Of a stretch of 25,545 bases of DNA, positions 1 to 7,590 are shown piece after piece. Within the stretch, counting starts at the first letter, position 1; each line of letters opens with the position of its first letter. The position numbers and the translations under genes are program-made. The stretch is taken from contig DAOPKE010000034.1 in assembly GCA_035390965.1 (NCBI GenBank), positions 1-25,545 of the forward strand, written 5' to 3'. Source of the stretch: GWF2-43-63 sp035390965. GTDB lineage: Bacteria > Bacteroidota > Bacteroidia > Bacteroidales > DTU049. Below the pieces are notes generated by a model. It was not told the origin of the DNA. It ran no database searches and saw nothing but the letters and a program-made list of their open reading frames with translations.

Positions 1-1076
1 AACTTCTCTGAAGAAAAGTCGAGTGCGCGTTTTCGGGCTTCCTGAGCCAGTTGTGTGGATAAATGATTATTGTTGAGTAATTTATGTACCGAAGAATAAA
101 TTTCTTCCGGATGCTGAGGCCGCACACAGAGCGCATTTTCGCCACTGGTGATCATATCGGGGACTCCACCGGCATTCACGGCAACAATGGGCAACTGCAT
201 GGCCATGGCTTCCAAAAGCACATTGCCAAACGATTCGCGGTGCGACGGAAATACATATACATCCATTGTTGAAAGCAATCCTGCCAGATCGGGCTGTTGG
301 CCTATGAATGCATATTTGTTCTTTGGCAACAGCTCTTTGGCCAGACAGAATATTTCTGTTGCATAATCATCTTCACCCACGCTGGCACCGCCTCCCATCA
401 CAAAAAATAAATTTCGCTCGGTTTTTTCAAGCAGCATGGCTGCAGCCCGAATGAATTCTGTATGACCTTTCATAGGTGAAATGCGGCCTGTCATGCCGAT
501 TACAATAGCATCCAACGGAATGCTATAAGCTGCGCGCATGCCGGATTTATCAAATCGCTCCGGATTGAAAATGCGCAGATCGATTCCATTGTTCATTACA
601 AAAACTTTTTCAGGTTTCATGGGCGAAGTGGCCAGAAAGTTCTCACGGACAAAGGAAGAAACGCACCAGACACGATTTACACGACTATATATATAACGGT
701 GTATAGGTGACTTTTTTTTCAGCCGGCTTTCCATACGCCGCGAAAAGACCAGCGGGGTTTTGCATTTCATCAGGCGCAGAGCGGCTGTTAGAATAGACAA
801 GTCGTGCGAACGTTGAACATGAATGATATCCGGATTGAAATTCCGGATGATTTTTTTTGCACATTGCAATGAATGAAACCATGATGTATGTGGATTGAAC
901 AAACCGGTTTCAGTCTTCAGTTTTTTTTCAACAGCATTTTTGAAAATTTCTCCGTCGGCTGAGCAGAAAACACAGGTGCTGTGTCCGGCATTCTGCAGAA
1001 CCAGCGCCAGCTTGACTGTCTGCATTTCAATGCCGCCCCACGAAGGCCCGCCACAAACCTGAAGAATTTTCATCAT
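1..1076 (-). CDS. GT4-family glycosyltransferase, C-terminus cut by window edge
   Basis: The reading frame is open from ATG at 1076 to the left edge, giving about 358 visible residues. The N-terminus has a Rossmann-type opening with the motif GGPSWGGIEMQ at about residues 9-19, which in GT4 enzymes forms the acceptor and sugar-nucleotide cleft. The C-terminal half carries ESFGNVLLE, an E-x7-E motif (E281 and E289), followed by a GGVPDMI segment. This is the nucleotide-sugar binding signature of GT-B retaining glycosyltransferases. The family transfers a sugar from an activated donor, usually to lipid-linked or cell-surface glycans; the substrate here cannot be read. Two ATG codons are adjacent (1074-1076 and 1071-1073), and either could be the start. 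The frame contains no stops, and only the last residues are missing. No neighbouring glycan genes are visible to the right, so any cluster would lie to the left. Confidence 0.9.
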   Translation of the reverse strand, partial: MMKILQVCGGPSWGGIEMQTVKLALVLQNAGHSTCVFCSADGEIFKNAVEKKLKTETGLFNPHTSWFHSLQCAKKIIRNFNPDIIHVQRSHDLSILTAALRLMKCKTPLVFSRRMESRLKKKSPIHRYIYSRVNRVWCVSSFVRENFLATSPMKPEKVFVMNNGIDLRIFNPERFDKSGMRAAYSIPLDAIVIGMTGRISPMKGHTEFIRAAAMLLEKTERNLFFVMGGGASVGEDDYATEIFCLAKELLPKNKYAFIGQQPDLAGLLSTMDVYVFPSHRESFGNVLLEAMAMQLPIVAVNAGGVPDMITSGENALCVRPQHPEEIYSSVHKLLNNNHLSTQLAQEARKRALDFSSEK

Positions 1077-1077
1077 G

Positions 1078-1085
1078 CAAATATA
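1078..1085 (-). promoter_or_regulatory. -7 promoter box (TATATTTG) abutting the glycosyltransferase start
   Basis: On the minus strand the sequence is TATATTTG, an exact match to the Bacteroidota -7 consensus TAnnTTTG. It lies one base before the ATGATG start. If used, transcription would begin at or inside the start codons. No clear -33 TTTG was seen. Confidence 0.45.
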
Positions 1086-1145
1086 TAAATATTAAGGTGT
1101 CGGAATTTTTTCGTTAGGCGTTACAGACGTTACACGTGGAATTTA

Positions 1146-1162
1146 TTCCGCTTGAAGCGGAA
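1146..1162. repeat. Palindrome TTCCGCTTGAAGCGGAA
   Basis: The 17 bases read the same on both strands around the central G, apart from that base. As RNA it would give a 6-bp stem with a 5-base loop. No T-run follows on either side, so it does not look like an intrinsic terminator. Confidence 0.6.
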
Positions 1163-1173
1163 ATCGTTACAAG

Positions 1174-1198
1174 GTCACGCGTCAGAGTCACGCGTCAG
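1174..1198. repeat. Tandem direct repeat GTCACGCGTCAG x2
   Basis: Two identical 12-base units at 1174-1185 and 1187-1198 have a period of 13 bases. A third partial CACGCG-like tract (GACGCGCGCC) follows. Each unit contains the short palindrome ACGCGT. It could be a binding site pair or a slippage product. Confidence 0.6.
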
Positions 1199-1338
1199 GA
1201 GACGCGCGCCCAGTTCAAGGTCGAGATTAAGATGTTATATCATAGCTGTCAGCATTCAGAAAGGTTGAGATTCTGGAGCCGAAGGCACAAAAGAAGCTGC
1301 GAAGCACAAATTGCGCTGAAGGCGCTGCATATGTTGGC

Positions 1339-1355
1339 CCGGGACAAAGTCCCGG
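1339..1355. repeat. Hairpin CCGGGAC-aaa-GTCCCGG
   Basis: A perfect 7-bp GC-rich stem with an AAA loop lies about 75 bases before the YhbP-like start. It is not followed by a T-run on the plus strand, nor on the minus strand. Confidence 0.6.
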
Positions 1356-1406
1356 AAGATTGAAACAAACGCATTGCAATCACGCACCAGCCATGGATGC
1401 TTTAAT

Positions 1407-1414
1407 TATCTTTG
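1407..1414 (+). promoter_or_regulatory. -7 promoter box (TATCTTTG) of the YhbP-like gene
   Basis: TATCTTTG is an exact TAnnTTTG match ending 14 bases before the ATG at 1429. It argues against the upstream in-frame ATGs at 1360 and 1393, which would lie before the transcription start. No clear -33 element was seen. Confidence 0.55.
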
Positions 1415-1428
1415 CAAAAAAAAACAGC

Positions 1429-1854
1429 ATGTTGCCGGAGGCCATGAAAAAATTTATTAAGAAGCACCACGTCATGACGCTCTCAGTCGGAGATGCAGAG
1501 GGTGTATGGAGTGCACATTGTTTCTACGCCTATGATTCCAGTCTTAATGCTTTTGTTTTCACTTCGGATGAAAATACGAGTCATGTAAAAATGTTCCGAT
1601 CGGGGCGGGTGGTGGCCTTGTCAATTGCGCTGGAAACCCGCATTATTGGTAAAATTCAGGGCATTCAGATGACTGGAAATGTCTATAAACCGATAGATTT
1701 GGAGTATGAAAAGTGTAAAAAGTTATATTTGAAGCGGTTTCCATATGCCATTGTGATGAAAACGACATTTTGGATTTTTTTACCGGATTATGCCAAAATG
1801 ACCGATAACGCATTTGGCTTTGGCAAGAAGCTCATATGGACCGGAAACGACTGA
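1429..1854 (+). CDS. YhbP-like protein of the pyridoxamine-phosphate-oxidase fold (UPF0306)
   Basis: The 141-residue product resembles E. coli YhbP along its length. It has a KKHHVMTLSV opening (compare AKQHVVT), an AHCFYAYD strand, a TSDENTSHVKM segment, and the closing motif FGFGKKLIW, which is nearly identical to YhbP. The family adopts the split-barrel fold of FMN-binding pyridoxamine 5'-phosphate oxidases; its reaction is not established. The frame is open from 1360, but I chose ATG 1429. A promoter box ends 14 bases upstream of it, and the resulting N-terminus matches YhbP in length to within a residue. ATG 1444 is an alternative, with GGAGG immediately before it. The gene stands alone, and no hairpin terminator was seen after it. 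The family assignment rests on recalled sequence, not on a search. Confidence 0.85.
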   Translation: MLPEAMKKFIKKHHVMTLSVGDAEGVWSAHCFYAYDSSLNAFVFTSDENTSHVKMFRSGRVVALSIALETRIIGKIQGIQMTGNVYKPIDLEYEKCKKLYLKRFPYAIVMKTTFWIFLPDYAKMTDNAFGFGKKLIWTGND

Positions 1855-2072
1855 TTGTGAGCCAGGCAAAATACATCTGAATTATATAGATACTTAATAA
1901 AATTCGTCTATTCAGCATATTAACCTTGTCAGTTGAAAAGTAAAGCTTATTGTTGATAATTTGGGCTTTGCCTAACAAACAGTTGTTTTTATTTTAGCCA
2001 TCCAAAACTACAGTCATTGAGAATTTTCTTAATGGTTGAAATTCATCGGGTTAACTTAATCAACATTGAGCA

Positions 2073-4733
2073 ATGGAAAACAGTTTGTTAGGACAGACAC
2101 AGGTAAAAACGGAAAATGACTCTAAATCAGGGGGTTATGATCAGTTGGTTCAAAAACGGACTCGTCCGAATATTTTCGAGAACCACGAAACTAAAGGGAA
2201 TGAGTCTGAAAGAAAAGTTTATTTATATGAAGATGCCCTTAAACAGTCAACTGAATATTTCAATGGTGATGCACTGGCGGCCAGCGTCTGGGTAAGTAAG
2301 TATGCACTGAAGGACAGTCAGGGTAATATATACGAAGCTACTCCCGATGATATGCATCGTCGTATTGCCCGTGAAATTGCCCGTATTGAAAAGAATTATA
2401 ATAATCCGATGTCGGAAGACGAAGTATTCGAAGTGTTGAAAAACTTCCGTTATATAGTTCCGCAGGGAAGTCCGATGGCTGGTATCGGCAATAATTTTCA
2501 GATTGCAAGTTTGTCCAACTGTTTTGTAATTGGATCAAACAAAGCCGATTCGTATGGTGGTATCATGAAAGTTGATGAAGAACAGGTACAGCTTATGAAA
2601 CGCCGTGGCGGTGTCGGTCACGATCTCAGTCATATCCGTCCCAAGGGCTCACCTGTGAAAAACAGTGCCCTGACTTCAACCGGTATAGTTCCTTTTATGG
2701 AACGTTACAGCAATTCAACCCGTGAAGTGGCTCAGGATGGCCGCCGTGGTGCGCTCATGCTCAGTATTTCAGTCAATCACCCGGATTCGGAAAGTTTTAT
2801 TGATGCAAAAATGGAGCAGGGTAAAATCACCGGAGCCAATGTTTCTGTCCGTATTGACGATGATTTCATGAATGCTGTCTCTTCGGGCAAGCAATACACA
2901 CAAAAATATCCCATTCATTCCGAAAAGCCGGTTTTTTCCAAATCCATTGAAGCAAGTGACCTTTGGGGAAAGATTGTTCATAACGCATGGAAATCGGCTG
3001 AACCCGGAATCCTTTTCTGGGATACCATTAAGCGCGAATCGGTGCCGGATTGTTATGCCGATCTTGGCTTTGAAACTGTTTCGACAAATCCATGTGGCGA
3101 AATTCCGCTTTGCCCCTATGATAGCTGTCGTTTACTCGCCATTAATCTGTATGGTTATGTTGAAAATCCATTCACAGAAAATGCCAGTTTCAATATGCCG
3201 CTTTTTCGCGAACATGTCTGGATCGCTCAGCGTATCATGGACGATATCATTGATATGGAGCTGGAAAAAGTCGATGCTATTCTTGAGAAAATCGACAAAG
3301 ATCCGGAGCCGGGAGACATTAAAAATACAGAACGTCAGCTGTGGATGAAAATTAAAGAAAAAGCATTGCAGGGACGTCGTACCGGAATTGGCATTACAGC
3401 CGAAGGTGATATGCTGGCCGCACTCAATATGCGCTATGGATCTGACGACGCCATTGATTTCAGCGTGAATATTCATAAAACATTAGCTGTCGAAGCTTAT
3501 AAATCATCGGTTAACCTTGCTGCAGAGCGGGGTCCGTTTCAGGTGTTTGATTTTGAACGTGAAAAAAACAATCCGTTTATTAATCGTCTCTTCAATGAAG
3601 AACCGCAACTGAAAGAGTCGATGAAACAGTTCGGACGTCGCAATATTGCTCTGCTAACCATTGCTCCTACTGGTAGCGTAAGTATTCTTACCCAGACTAC
3701 TTCAGGGATAGAGCCGGTTTTTCTTACTGCCTACAAGCGCAGAAAGAAAGTTAATCCCAACGACAAAAACTCCAATGCTACTTTTATTGATGAGTCAGGT
3801 GACAGTTGGGAAGAATTCAACGTGTTTCATCCGAAATTTTTAACCTGGGCTGGTGTAAATGGTTATGATGTTGACGAAGTAAAATATCATTATTCCGAAG
3901 AACAGCTAAATGACCTTATTGCCAAATCTCCTTATCATAAAGCTACCAGCAACGATGTTGACTGGATCAGCAAGGTGAAAATGCAGGGTGCTATTCAGAA
4001 ATGGGTCGATCATAGTATCAGTGTAACAGTCAATGTTCCTGAACATGTTGATGAATCGATGATTGATATGGTGCTTCGAACTGCCTGGGAAAGTGGTTGC
4101 AAGGGTGTCACCGTTTATCGTGAAGGATCTCGTTCGGGTGTTCTTGTTGCTGATAATAAAAAGAAAGAGGAGACTTGCTCGCAGTTTACCGAAACCAGTG
4201 CTCCGGCACGCCCTGTAAGACTTGATGCAAGTGTTTTGCGTTTTAATAATGGTGCTGAAAAATGGATTGCTGTCGTTGGATTGCTCAACGATCGCCCCTA
4301 TGAAATTTTTACCGGTCGCGCCGATAATTTTGTTTTGCCCGAATTTGTTCACAGAGGTTGGGTCATCCGCGAGAAAAACCGTGATGAACGTGCACGCTAC
4401 GATTTCGAATTTCTTGATAAAGACGGATATGCTGTAACTATTCGTGGTCTGTCCAGAACATTCAGCCCTGAGTATTGGAATTACGCAAAACTGATTTCAG
4501 GCGTTCTTCGTCATGGTATGCCGATTCCTTATGTTGTTCAGTTGGTTGATAACCTTCAGTTTGACAATGATGACATCAATTCCTGGCGTACGGGTGTTGT
4601 ACGTGCGCTCAAACTCTTTATTCCTGATGGAACAAAGGCGCAGGGCGAGTGTCCGCAGTGTCATACCGATGCACTGCAGTTTAAGGAAGGATGTGTTACC
4701 TGCAGCAATTGTGGTTATTCAAAATGTGGTTGA
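2073..4733 (+). CDS. nrdJ: Adenosylcobalamin-dependent (class II) ribonucleoside-diphosphate reductase
   Basis: This enzyme reduces ribonucleotides to deoxyribonucleotides using a cobalamin-generated thiyl radical and needs neither oxygen nor a second radical subunit. The active-site loop NPCGEIPL is at 339-346, with radical cysteine C341 and catalytic N339 and E343. C150 (in SNCFV) and C352 are placed like the redox pair of the Thermotoga class II enzyme, 11 residues separating C341 and C352. The motif APTGSVS, typical of the family, is in the C-terminal half of the barrel. A TSCPD-type domain follows at about 705-835. The last 27 residues hold six cysteines (C860, C863, C874, C877, C880, C885), fitting a zinc ribbon plus thiol-relay tail. 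At 886 residues it is complete. Upstream (1855-2072) I see no cobalamin riboswitch; a weak TAATTTG at 1957-1963 could be its promoter, which would leave a leader of about 100 bases. A strong terminator follows. Confidence 0.96.
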   Translation: MENSLLGQTQVKTENDSKSGGYDQLVQKRTRPNIFENHETKGNESERKVYLYEDALKQSTEYFNGDALAASVWVSKYALKDSQGNIYEATPDDMHRRIAREIARIEKNYNNPMSEDEVFEVLKNFRYIVPQGSPMAGIGNNFQIASLSNCFVIGSNKADSYGGIMKVDEEQVQLMKRRGGVGHDLSHIRPKGSPVKNSALTSTGIVPFMERYSNSTREVAQDGRRGALMLSISVNHPDSESFIDAKMEQGKITGANVSVRIDDDFMNAVSSGKQYTQKYPIHSEKPVFSKSIEASDLWGKIVHNAWKSAEPGILFWDTIKRESVPDCYADLGFETVSTNPCGEIPLCPYDSCRLLAINLYGYVENPFTENASFNMPLFREHVWIAQRIMDDIIDMELEKVDAILEKIDKDPEPGDIKNTERQLWMKIKEKALQGRRTGIGITAEGDMLAALNMRYGSDDAIDFSVNIHKTLAVEAYKSSVNLAAERGPFQVFDFEREKNNPFINRLFNEEPQLKESMKQFGRRNIALLTIAPTGSVSILTQTTSGIEPVFLTAYKRRKKVNPNDKNSNATFIDESGDSWEEFNVFHPKFLTWAGVNGYDVDEVKYHYSEEQLNDLIAKSPYHKATSNDVDWISKVKMQGAIQKWVDHSISVTVNVPEHVDESMIDMVLRTAWESGCKGVTVYREGSRSGVLVADNKKKEETCSQFTETSAPARPVRLDASVLRFNNGAEKWIAVVGLLNDRPYEIFTGRADNFVLPEFVHRGWVIREKNRDERARYDFEFLDKDGYAVTIRGLSRTFSPEYWNYAKLISGVLRHGMPIPYVVQLVDNLQFDNDDINSWRTGVVRALKLFIPDGTKAQGECPQCHTDALQFKEGCVTCSNCGYSKCG

Positions 4734-4756
4734 TTCTGCTTACATCAATATAGTAT

Positions 4757-4782
4757 AAACGGGACCTTCGGGTCCCGTTTTT
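4757..4782 (+). terminator. UUCG-capped terminator after nrdJ
   Basis: AAACGGGACC, loop TTCG, GGTCCCGTTT: a perfect 10-bp stem with a UUCG tetraloop, followed by further T residues. It lies 23 bases after the nrdJ stop. Confidence 0.9.
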
Positions 4783-4793
4783 CGTTGTGTGCG

Positions 4794-4826
4794 AAAAAAG
4801 CTGCCCGGAAACCGAACAGCTTTTTT
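4794..4826. terminator. Second hairpin between convergent genes, likely bidirectional terminator
   Basis: AAAAAAGCTG (4794-4803) pairs perfectly with CAGCTTTTTT (4817-4826), and a 3-bp CGG/CCG stem nests in the loop. Because A-runs and T-runs flank the stem, it would work in both directions. On the minus strand it sits 25 bases after the peptidase stop. Confidence 0.85.
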
Positions 4827-4850
4827 TCAAATATTTGAAATTGGGTTTTT

Positions 4851-6557
4851 CTACAGACCATCAACGAATTGTTCTGCATAATATTTTGCAGTCAGTTCTT
4901 CGCCTGTGGCGCGCTTGATCATTTCGTTCCAACTGTGTTGCGATCCGGGCGCAAACACTTTGTCCATCAGATATTTGCCAACTTCTTTATTGTTGTAATA
5001 GCTTGCACCATTGATGTCGTCCTGTTTCATAATATTGACAACAATATAGTGATTGAGTTGACTGGCAAGAAGTTCTCCAAGGTGATAGTTGTGATAGTAA
5101 CAAGGTGAGGTTGCAATGTGAATTTTCGAAGCCCAGTCTGGTTCATTGCGGCCTTCAGGTTTTTTCATAAGCTGATATTTTTCAACCAGATCCCACCACA
5201 ATTTATTCAGATCCTGATCAGGATTTTCGTACAGTCCTTTTTCGAATCGGTACATAACCTGCGACCAGCGGCTGAATACCAGTTGTTCGAGCCGCATGTA
5301 TTTGAAAGCTTCATCTTTTATTTTTGCTTTTTCATCATCGCTGATGCCCAGCATATCCTGCATCCACTGAGCATTGCTGGCCAGACGCCCAAACATCATG
5401 GCGATGGCTTCGGTAGTGAAGGTGTGTGCTGGTTCGCGCAGTGCAAGCGGCAGGTCGCGGCTGATGTATTTGTCATAAACTCCATGTCCGAATTCATGCA
5501 ACATGGTATTCATCCATTTGTAGTTTGGTTTCACATTGCAAAGAACGCGAACATCGCCTTCGTTGTCCATATCAATGCAGAATGCATGTTGATTCTTACC
5601 CTTCTTTTCAAAAAGATCGGAGCGGTCAATAATATCTTTCACATCCATTCCCAGACTGGCATAATAATCAGCTGTGAGCTTTACAAGATCTTTGTCTTTG
5701 TAGTATTTGTCAAGGTCCAGAGTGTAAATTTTCGGTGCTTCCTGAAAAAAACGTCCCTGAAAATGCCATGGTTTTAATTCAGCAATGGGAACATTGTAGC
5801 GTTTTGACAGGAATGAATCAATTTGACTTTTAAGCTTTGCAAAGCCGTCACGGGTGAGTTCGTCCAGTTCGTTGAAAAGGTTTTCTATTTCGGCAGGATC
5901 CTGTTCGCTGAGCTTGAGACTCATTTCGTGGTAGTTGTTGTAGCCAAGGTCTTTGGCAACTGCATTGCGTTTTTTTACCAATGTTATAATGTCGGCAGCA
6001 ACAACATGACCTACTTTTTTGTGGGCCTTCCATGTTTCTTCCAGTTTTTTATTATCGGTGCTGTTAATCAGTATGTCTTCAACCTGATTATCGGTAATGG
6101 AGTCGCCTTTTTCGGTTGTCGCCCTGTAGGTGTTCATTTTTTTGGCGATTTTTGTTTCCATGCTGATAATCTCTTCCAGCTTTTTCTCGTCCACCTGATT
6201 GCGCTGGTATGCATTGAAAAGCACAAGCAATTCGCGGTCGAGCAGACTATCCTTGACTCCGCCGGCATCTTTGATTTTTTTCAACAGTGCAAAGTCTTCC
6301 TTGTTGGTGAAAATTTTGGAATATCGGATTCCCACTTCTTCTACTTTTGCATAATCTGCTTCCGAGCCACTGATTTCCGAATTCCACATGGCAGTGGTGT
6401 ATTCTTTCATAACCGGCCTGATGGTGTCTTCATATTTTTTGATGAAGGCCTGAAGTTCACTTTTCATATCTCCTCCTTTGTCTTTTTTGTTTCCGCAGCT
6501 GCTTATAATGATAAGACTTATTGCTGCCATAAACGCCATTAAATAAATGTTTTTCAT
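4851..6557 (-). CDS. ACE-like zinc metallopeptidase (M2/M3 type), lipoprotein
   Basis: The 568-residue protein starts with a lipoprotein signal: a hydrophobic stretch then ISSC, with C21 as the lipidated residue. It should therefore be anchored in a membrane facing the periplasm or cell surface. The zinc site is HEFGH (H354, E355, H358) with the third ligand probably E383 in TTEAIAMMFG, a spacing like that of the angiotensin-converting-enzyme family. The C-terminal block LWWDLVEKYQ, a GRNEPDW segment and YYHNYHLGELLASQ also resemble M2 peptidases and their bacterial relatives, which cut small peptides. M3-family membership is the main alternative. The fold is mostly helical and the length is normal. 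It converges with nrdJ and shares its terminator region. Upstream, the minus strand has TAATTTG (6593-6587), a promoter box one base short of consensus. Confidence 0.87.
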   Translation of the reverse strand: MKNIYLMAFMAAISLIIISSCGNKKDKGGDMKSELQAFIKKYEDTIRPVMKEYTTAMWNSEISGSEADYAKVEEVGIRYSKIFTNKEDFALLKKIKDAGGVKDSLLDRELLVLFNAYQRNQVDEKKLEEIISMETKIAKKMNTYRATTEKGDSITDNQVEDILINSTDNKKLEETWKAHKKVGHVVAADIITLVKKRNAVAKDLGYNNYHEMSLKLSEQDPAEIENLFNELDELTRDGFAKLKSQIDSFLSKRYNVPIAELKPWHFQGRFFQEAPKIYTLDLDKYYKDKDLVKLTADYYASLGMDVKDIIDRSDLFEKKGKNQHAFCIDMDNEGDVRVLCNVKPNYKWMNTMLHEFGHGVYDKYISRDLPLALREPAHTFTTEAIAMMFGRLASNAQWMQDMLGISDDEKAKIKDEAFKYMRLEQLVFSRWSQVMYRFEKGLYENPDQDLNKLWWDLVEKYQLMKKPEGRNEPDWASKIHIATSPCYYHNYHLGELLASQLNHYIVVNIMKQDDINGASYYNNKEVGKYLMDKVFAPGSQHSWNEMIKRATGEELTAKYYAEQFVDGL

Positions 6558-6586
6558 ATTCCTGGTTTTTGTCTGGTTTGAGCGCG

Positions 6587-6593
6587 CAAATTA
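6587..6593 (-). promoter_or_regulatory. Possible -7 box (TAATTTG) of the metallopeptidase gene
   Basis: The minus strand reads TAATTTGCG, one base shorter than TAnnTTTG, 29 bases before the ATG. The same TAATTTG variant lies upstream of nrdJ at 1957-1963. Weak evidence. Confidence 0.3.
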
Positions 6594-6756
6594 CAGATAT
6601 TTTTATTTGAGATTGTTTTTTTATTTCATTTTTTTATCAATGGGTTGCTTGGTTTTTTGTTTTAATGATGTTTCGTTTGTAATTTTTATGATCATCCTTA
6701 ATAATGCCAGTGATTGACTCATAATCCAATAGAAAGAGTGTGAAAACAGAATATAT

Positions 6757-6804
6757 GTGTGGCGATGATGCGACAAATCAAATTTCGCATAATCGCATTA
6801 ACAC
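6757..6804. repeat. Long imperfect inverted repeat
   Basis: Pairing segments are GTGT/ACAC, GCGAT/ATCGC and ATGCGA/TCGCAT, separated by a bulge and one mismatch, around an 11-base loop (6774-6784). About 15 base pairs in total. No T-run follows, so it is more likely an operator or RNA structure than a terminator. Confidence 0.55.
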
Positions 6805-6993
6805 CACAGTATGAATAAATATCTGACTCTCTCATCTCCTCCATTGCATTTCGGACTATTGAAGGTCGTGTTGTTTTTGAAAAGAAATAAATTTCAGACA
6901 GTCTCTGAAGCTTTTTCTGGTATTATTGCGGATGTGCAAATAATTTTTTATCCGTAGTTGCGTTTATTTGTAAACCGATTCGTTGATTTGTCT

Positions 6994-7001
6994 TATTTTT
7001 G
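6994..7001 (+). promoter_or_regulatory. -7 promoter box (TATTTTTG) of the lipoprotein gene
   Basis: An exact TAnnTTTG match ends 19 bases before GTG 7021. A TTTG at 6967-6970 lies 23 bases upstream, slightly farther than usual for a -33 element. The box rules out the in-frame codon at 6958 as the start. Confidence 0.6.
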
Positions 7002-7020
7002 CAAAACTCAATTTTTCTGT

Positions 7021-7536
7021 GTGAAACATTTGGTTTTTTTCTTTATTGCTACTCTGTTTGCTCTGAGCTCTTGTTCTGTTTTTGATATGCAAAGCAAAGC
7101 CAGACATACTTATCTTAACAAAGTGCCGGTTAATGAGTCCTCTGTTGATGTTCGTACTGAAAAAGCAGTTTTTTGTGATCCTCAGCCCGACGTTTCAGCT
7201 TTGGCTTCGTTGCCTGAAAATATTTGTGAAACCAATCAAAGTCCGCAGCAAATCAATACTGTTCAGGATAAAGCATCAGATTATTCTGCCAAAACAATAC
7301 CCGCCGTTGTATTTGTCCGTGATTTCGAAAAGACTTTCCGTACTCGCGCAAGAGCCCATTCGGCCGATGATTCATTCAGTATCGATCCGGCAACTTTACT
7401 GATCTGGGTGCTTGTGGTGGCCATTATTCTGGCTTTGCTCGGATACTTGCTCCCTGTTTTATGGACTGTTCTGATTTATACGCTGGCAGTTGTTTTGATT
7501 ATAATGGCTATTTTGTTTGTTGTAAGCAATTTGTAA
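7021..7536 (+). CDS. Unrecognised lipoprotein with two C-terminal membrane helices
   Basis: I do not recognise the family. The frame is open from an ATG at 6958, but a promoter box ends at 7001. GTG 7021 gives a clean lipoprotein signal: V1-K-H, a phenylalanine- and leucine-rich core, then LSSC with C18 lipidated. The product is 171 residues. The middle part (about 20-110) is polar and looks poorly structured. Residues about 122-171 are almost wholly hydrophobic and split by a GYLLP turn into two probable membrane helices ending at the C-terminus. A protein that is both lipid-anchored and membrane-spanning is unusual; it may be held in the inner membrane. The layout recalls, without matching, lipoproteins ending in a Pmp3/YqaE-like hairpin. 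It converges with queG across 54 bases without a visible terminator. Confidence 0.7.
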   Translation: MKHLVFFFIATLFALSSCSVFDMQSKARHTYLNKVPVNESSVDVRTEKAVFCDPQPDVSALASLPENICETNQSPQQINTVQDKASDYSAKTIPAVVFVRDFEKTFRTRARAHSADDSFSIDPATLLIWVLVVAIILALLGYLLPVLWTVLIYTLAVVLIIMAILFVVSNL

Positions 7537-7590
7537 CTTGTTCGCCAAATAATACTTCTTTTTAATGTATGTCTCCCTGCGACTGGCTTA

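Larger units (their letters stand above)
1077..1428. other. Gene-free stretch with hairpins and a tandem repeat
   Basis: About 350 bases lie between the glycosyltransferase start and the YhbP-like gene. They hold the glycosyltransferase promoter box, a 17-base near-perfect palindrome (1146-1162), a 12-base tandem direct repeat (1174-1198), a 7-bp hairpin (1339-1355), and the promoter box of the next gene. An open frame at 1136-1363 crosses these repeats but has no recognisable protein features, so I do not call it a gene. Confidence 0.6.
6558..7020. other. Gene-free stretch between divergent genes, with two hairpins
   Basis: About 460 T-rich bases separate the metallopeptidase from the next lipoprotein gene. 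They contain a long imperfect hairpin (6757-6804), a small TTCAGA/TCTGAA hairpin followed by GCTTTTTC (6893-6917), and the promoter box at 6994-7001. A 48-codon frame at 6811-6957 has no promoter box or recognisable feature and is not called. Confidence 0.5.

Noticed and set aside
1136..1363. 75-codon open frame upstream of the YhbP-like gene
   Set aside because: It runs through the palindrome, tandem repeat and hairpin. The product is rich in Arg and Ser with no family resemblance, and no promoter box precedes it.
1855..2072. Cobalamin riboswitch before nrdJ
   Set aside because: I looked for the conserved B12-box core and paired arms by eye and found none; the region is AT-rich with only weak pairing.
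5118..6542. Two long open frames (219 and 239 codons) antisense to the metallopeptidase
   Set aside because: They mirror a well-supported peptidase gene. Their products are rich in Phe, Cys and His, as expected of reversed coding sequence, and they have no recognisable motifs.
6811..6957. 48-codon open frame between the metallopeptidase and the lipoprotein
   Set aside because: No promoter box or conserved feature. It also runs over the small TTCAGA/TCTGAA hairpin.
6958..7020. Longer N-terminus for the lipoprotein gene
   Set aside because: The promoter box at 6994-7001 lies inside this extension, and the extension would bury the lipoprotein signal peptide.
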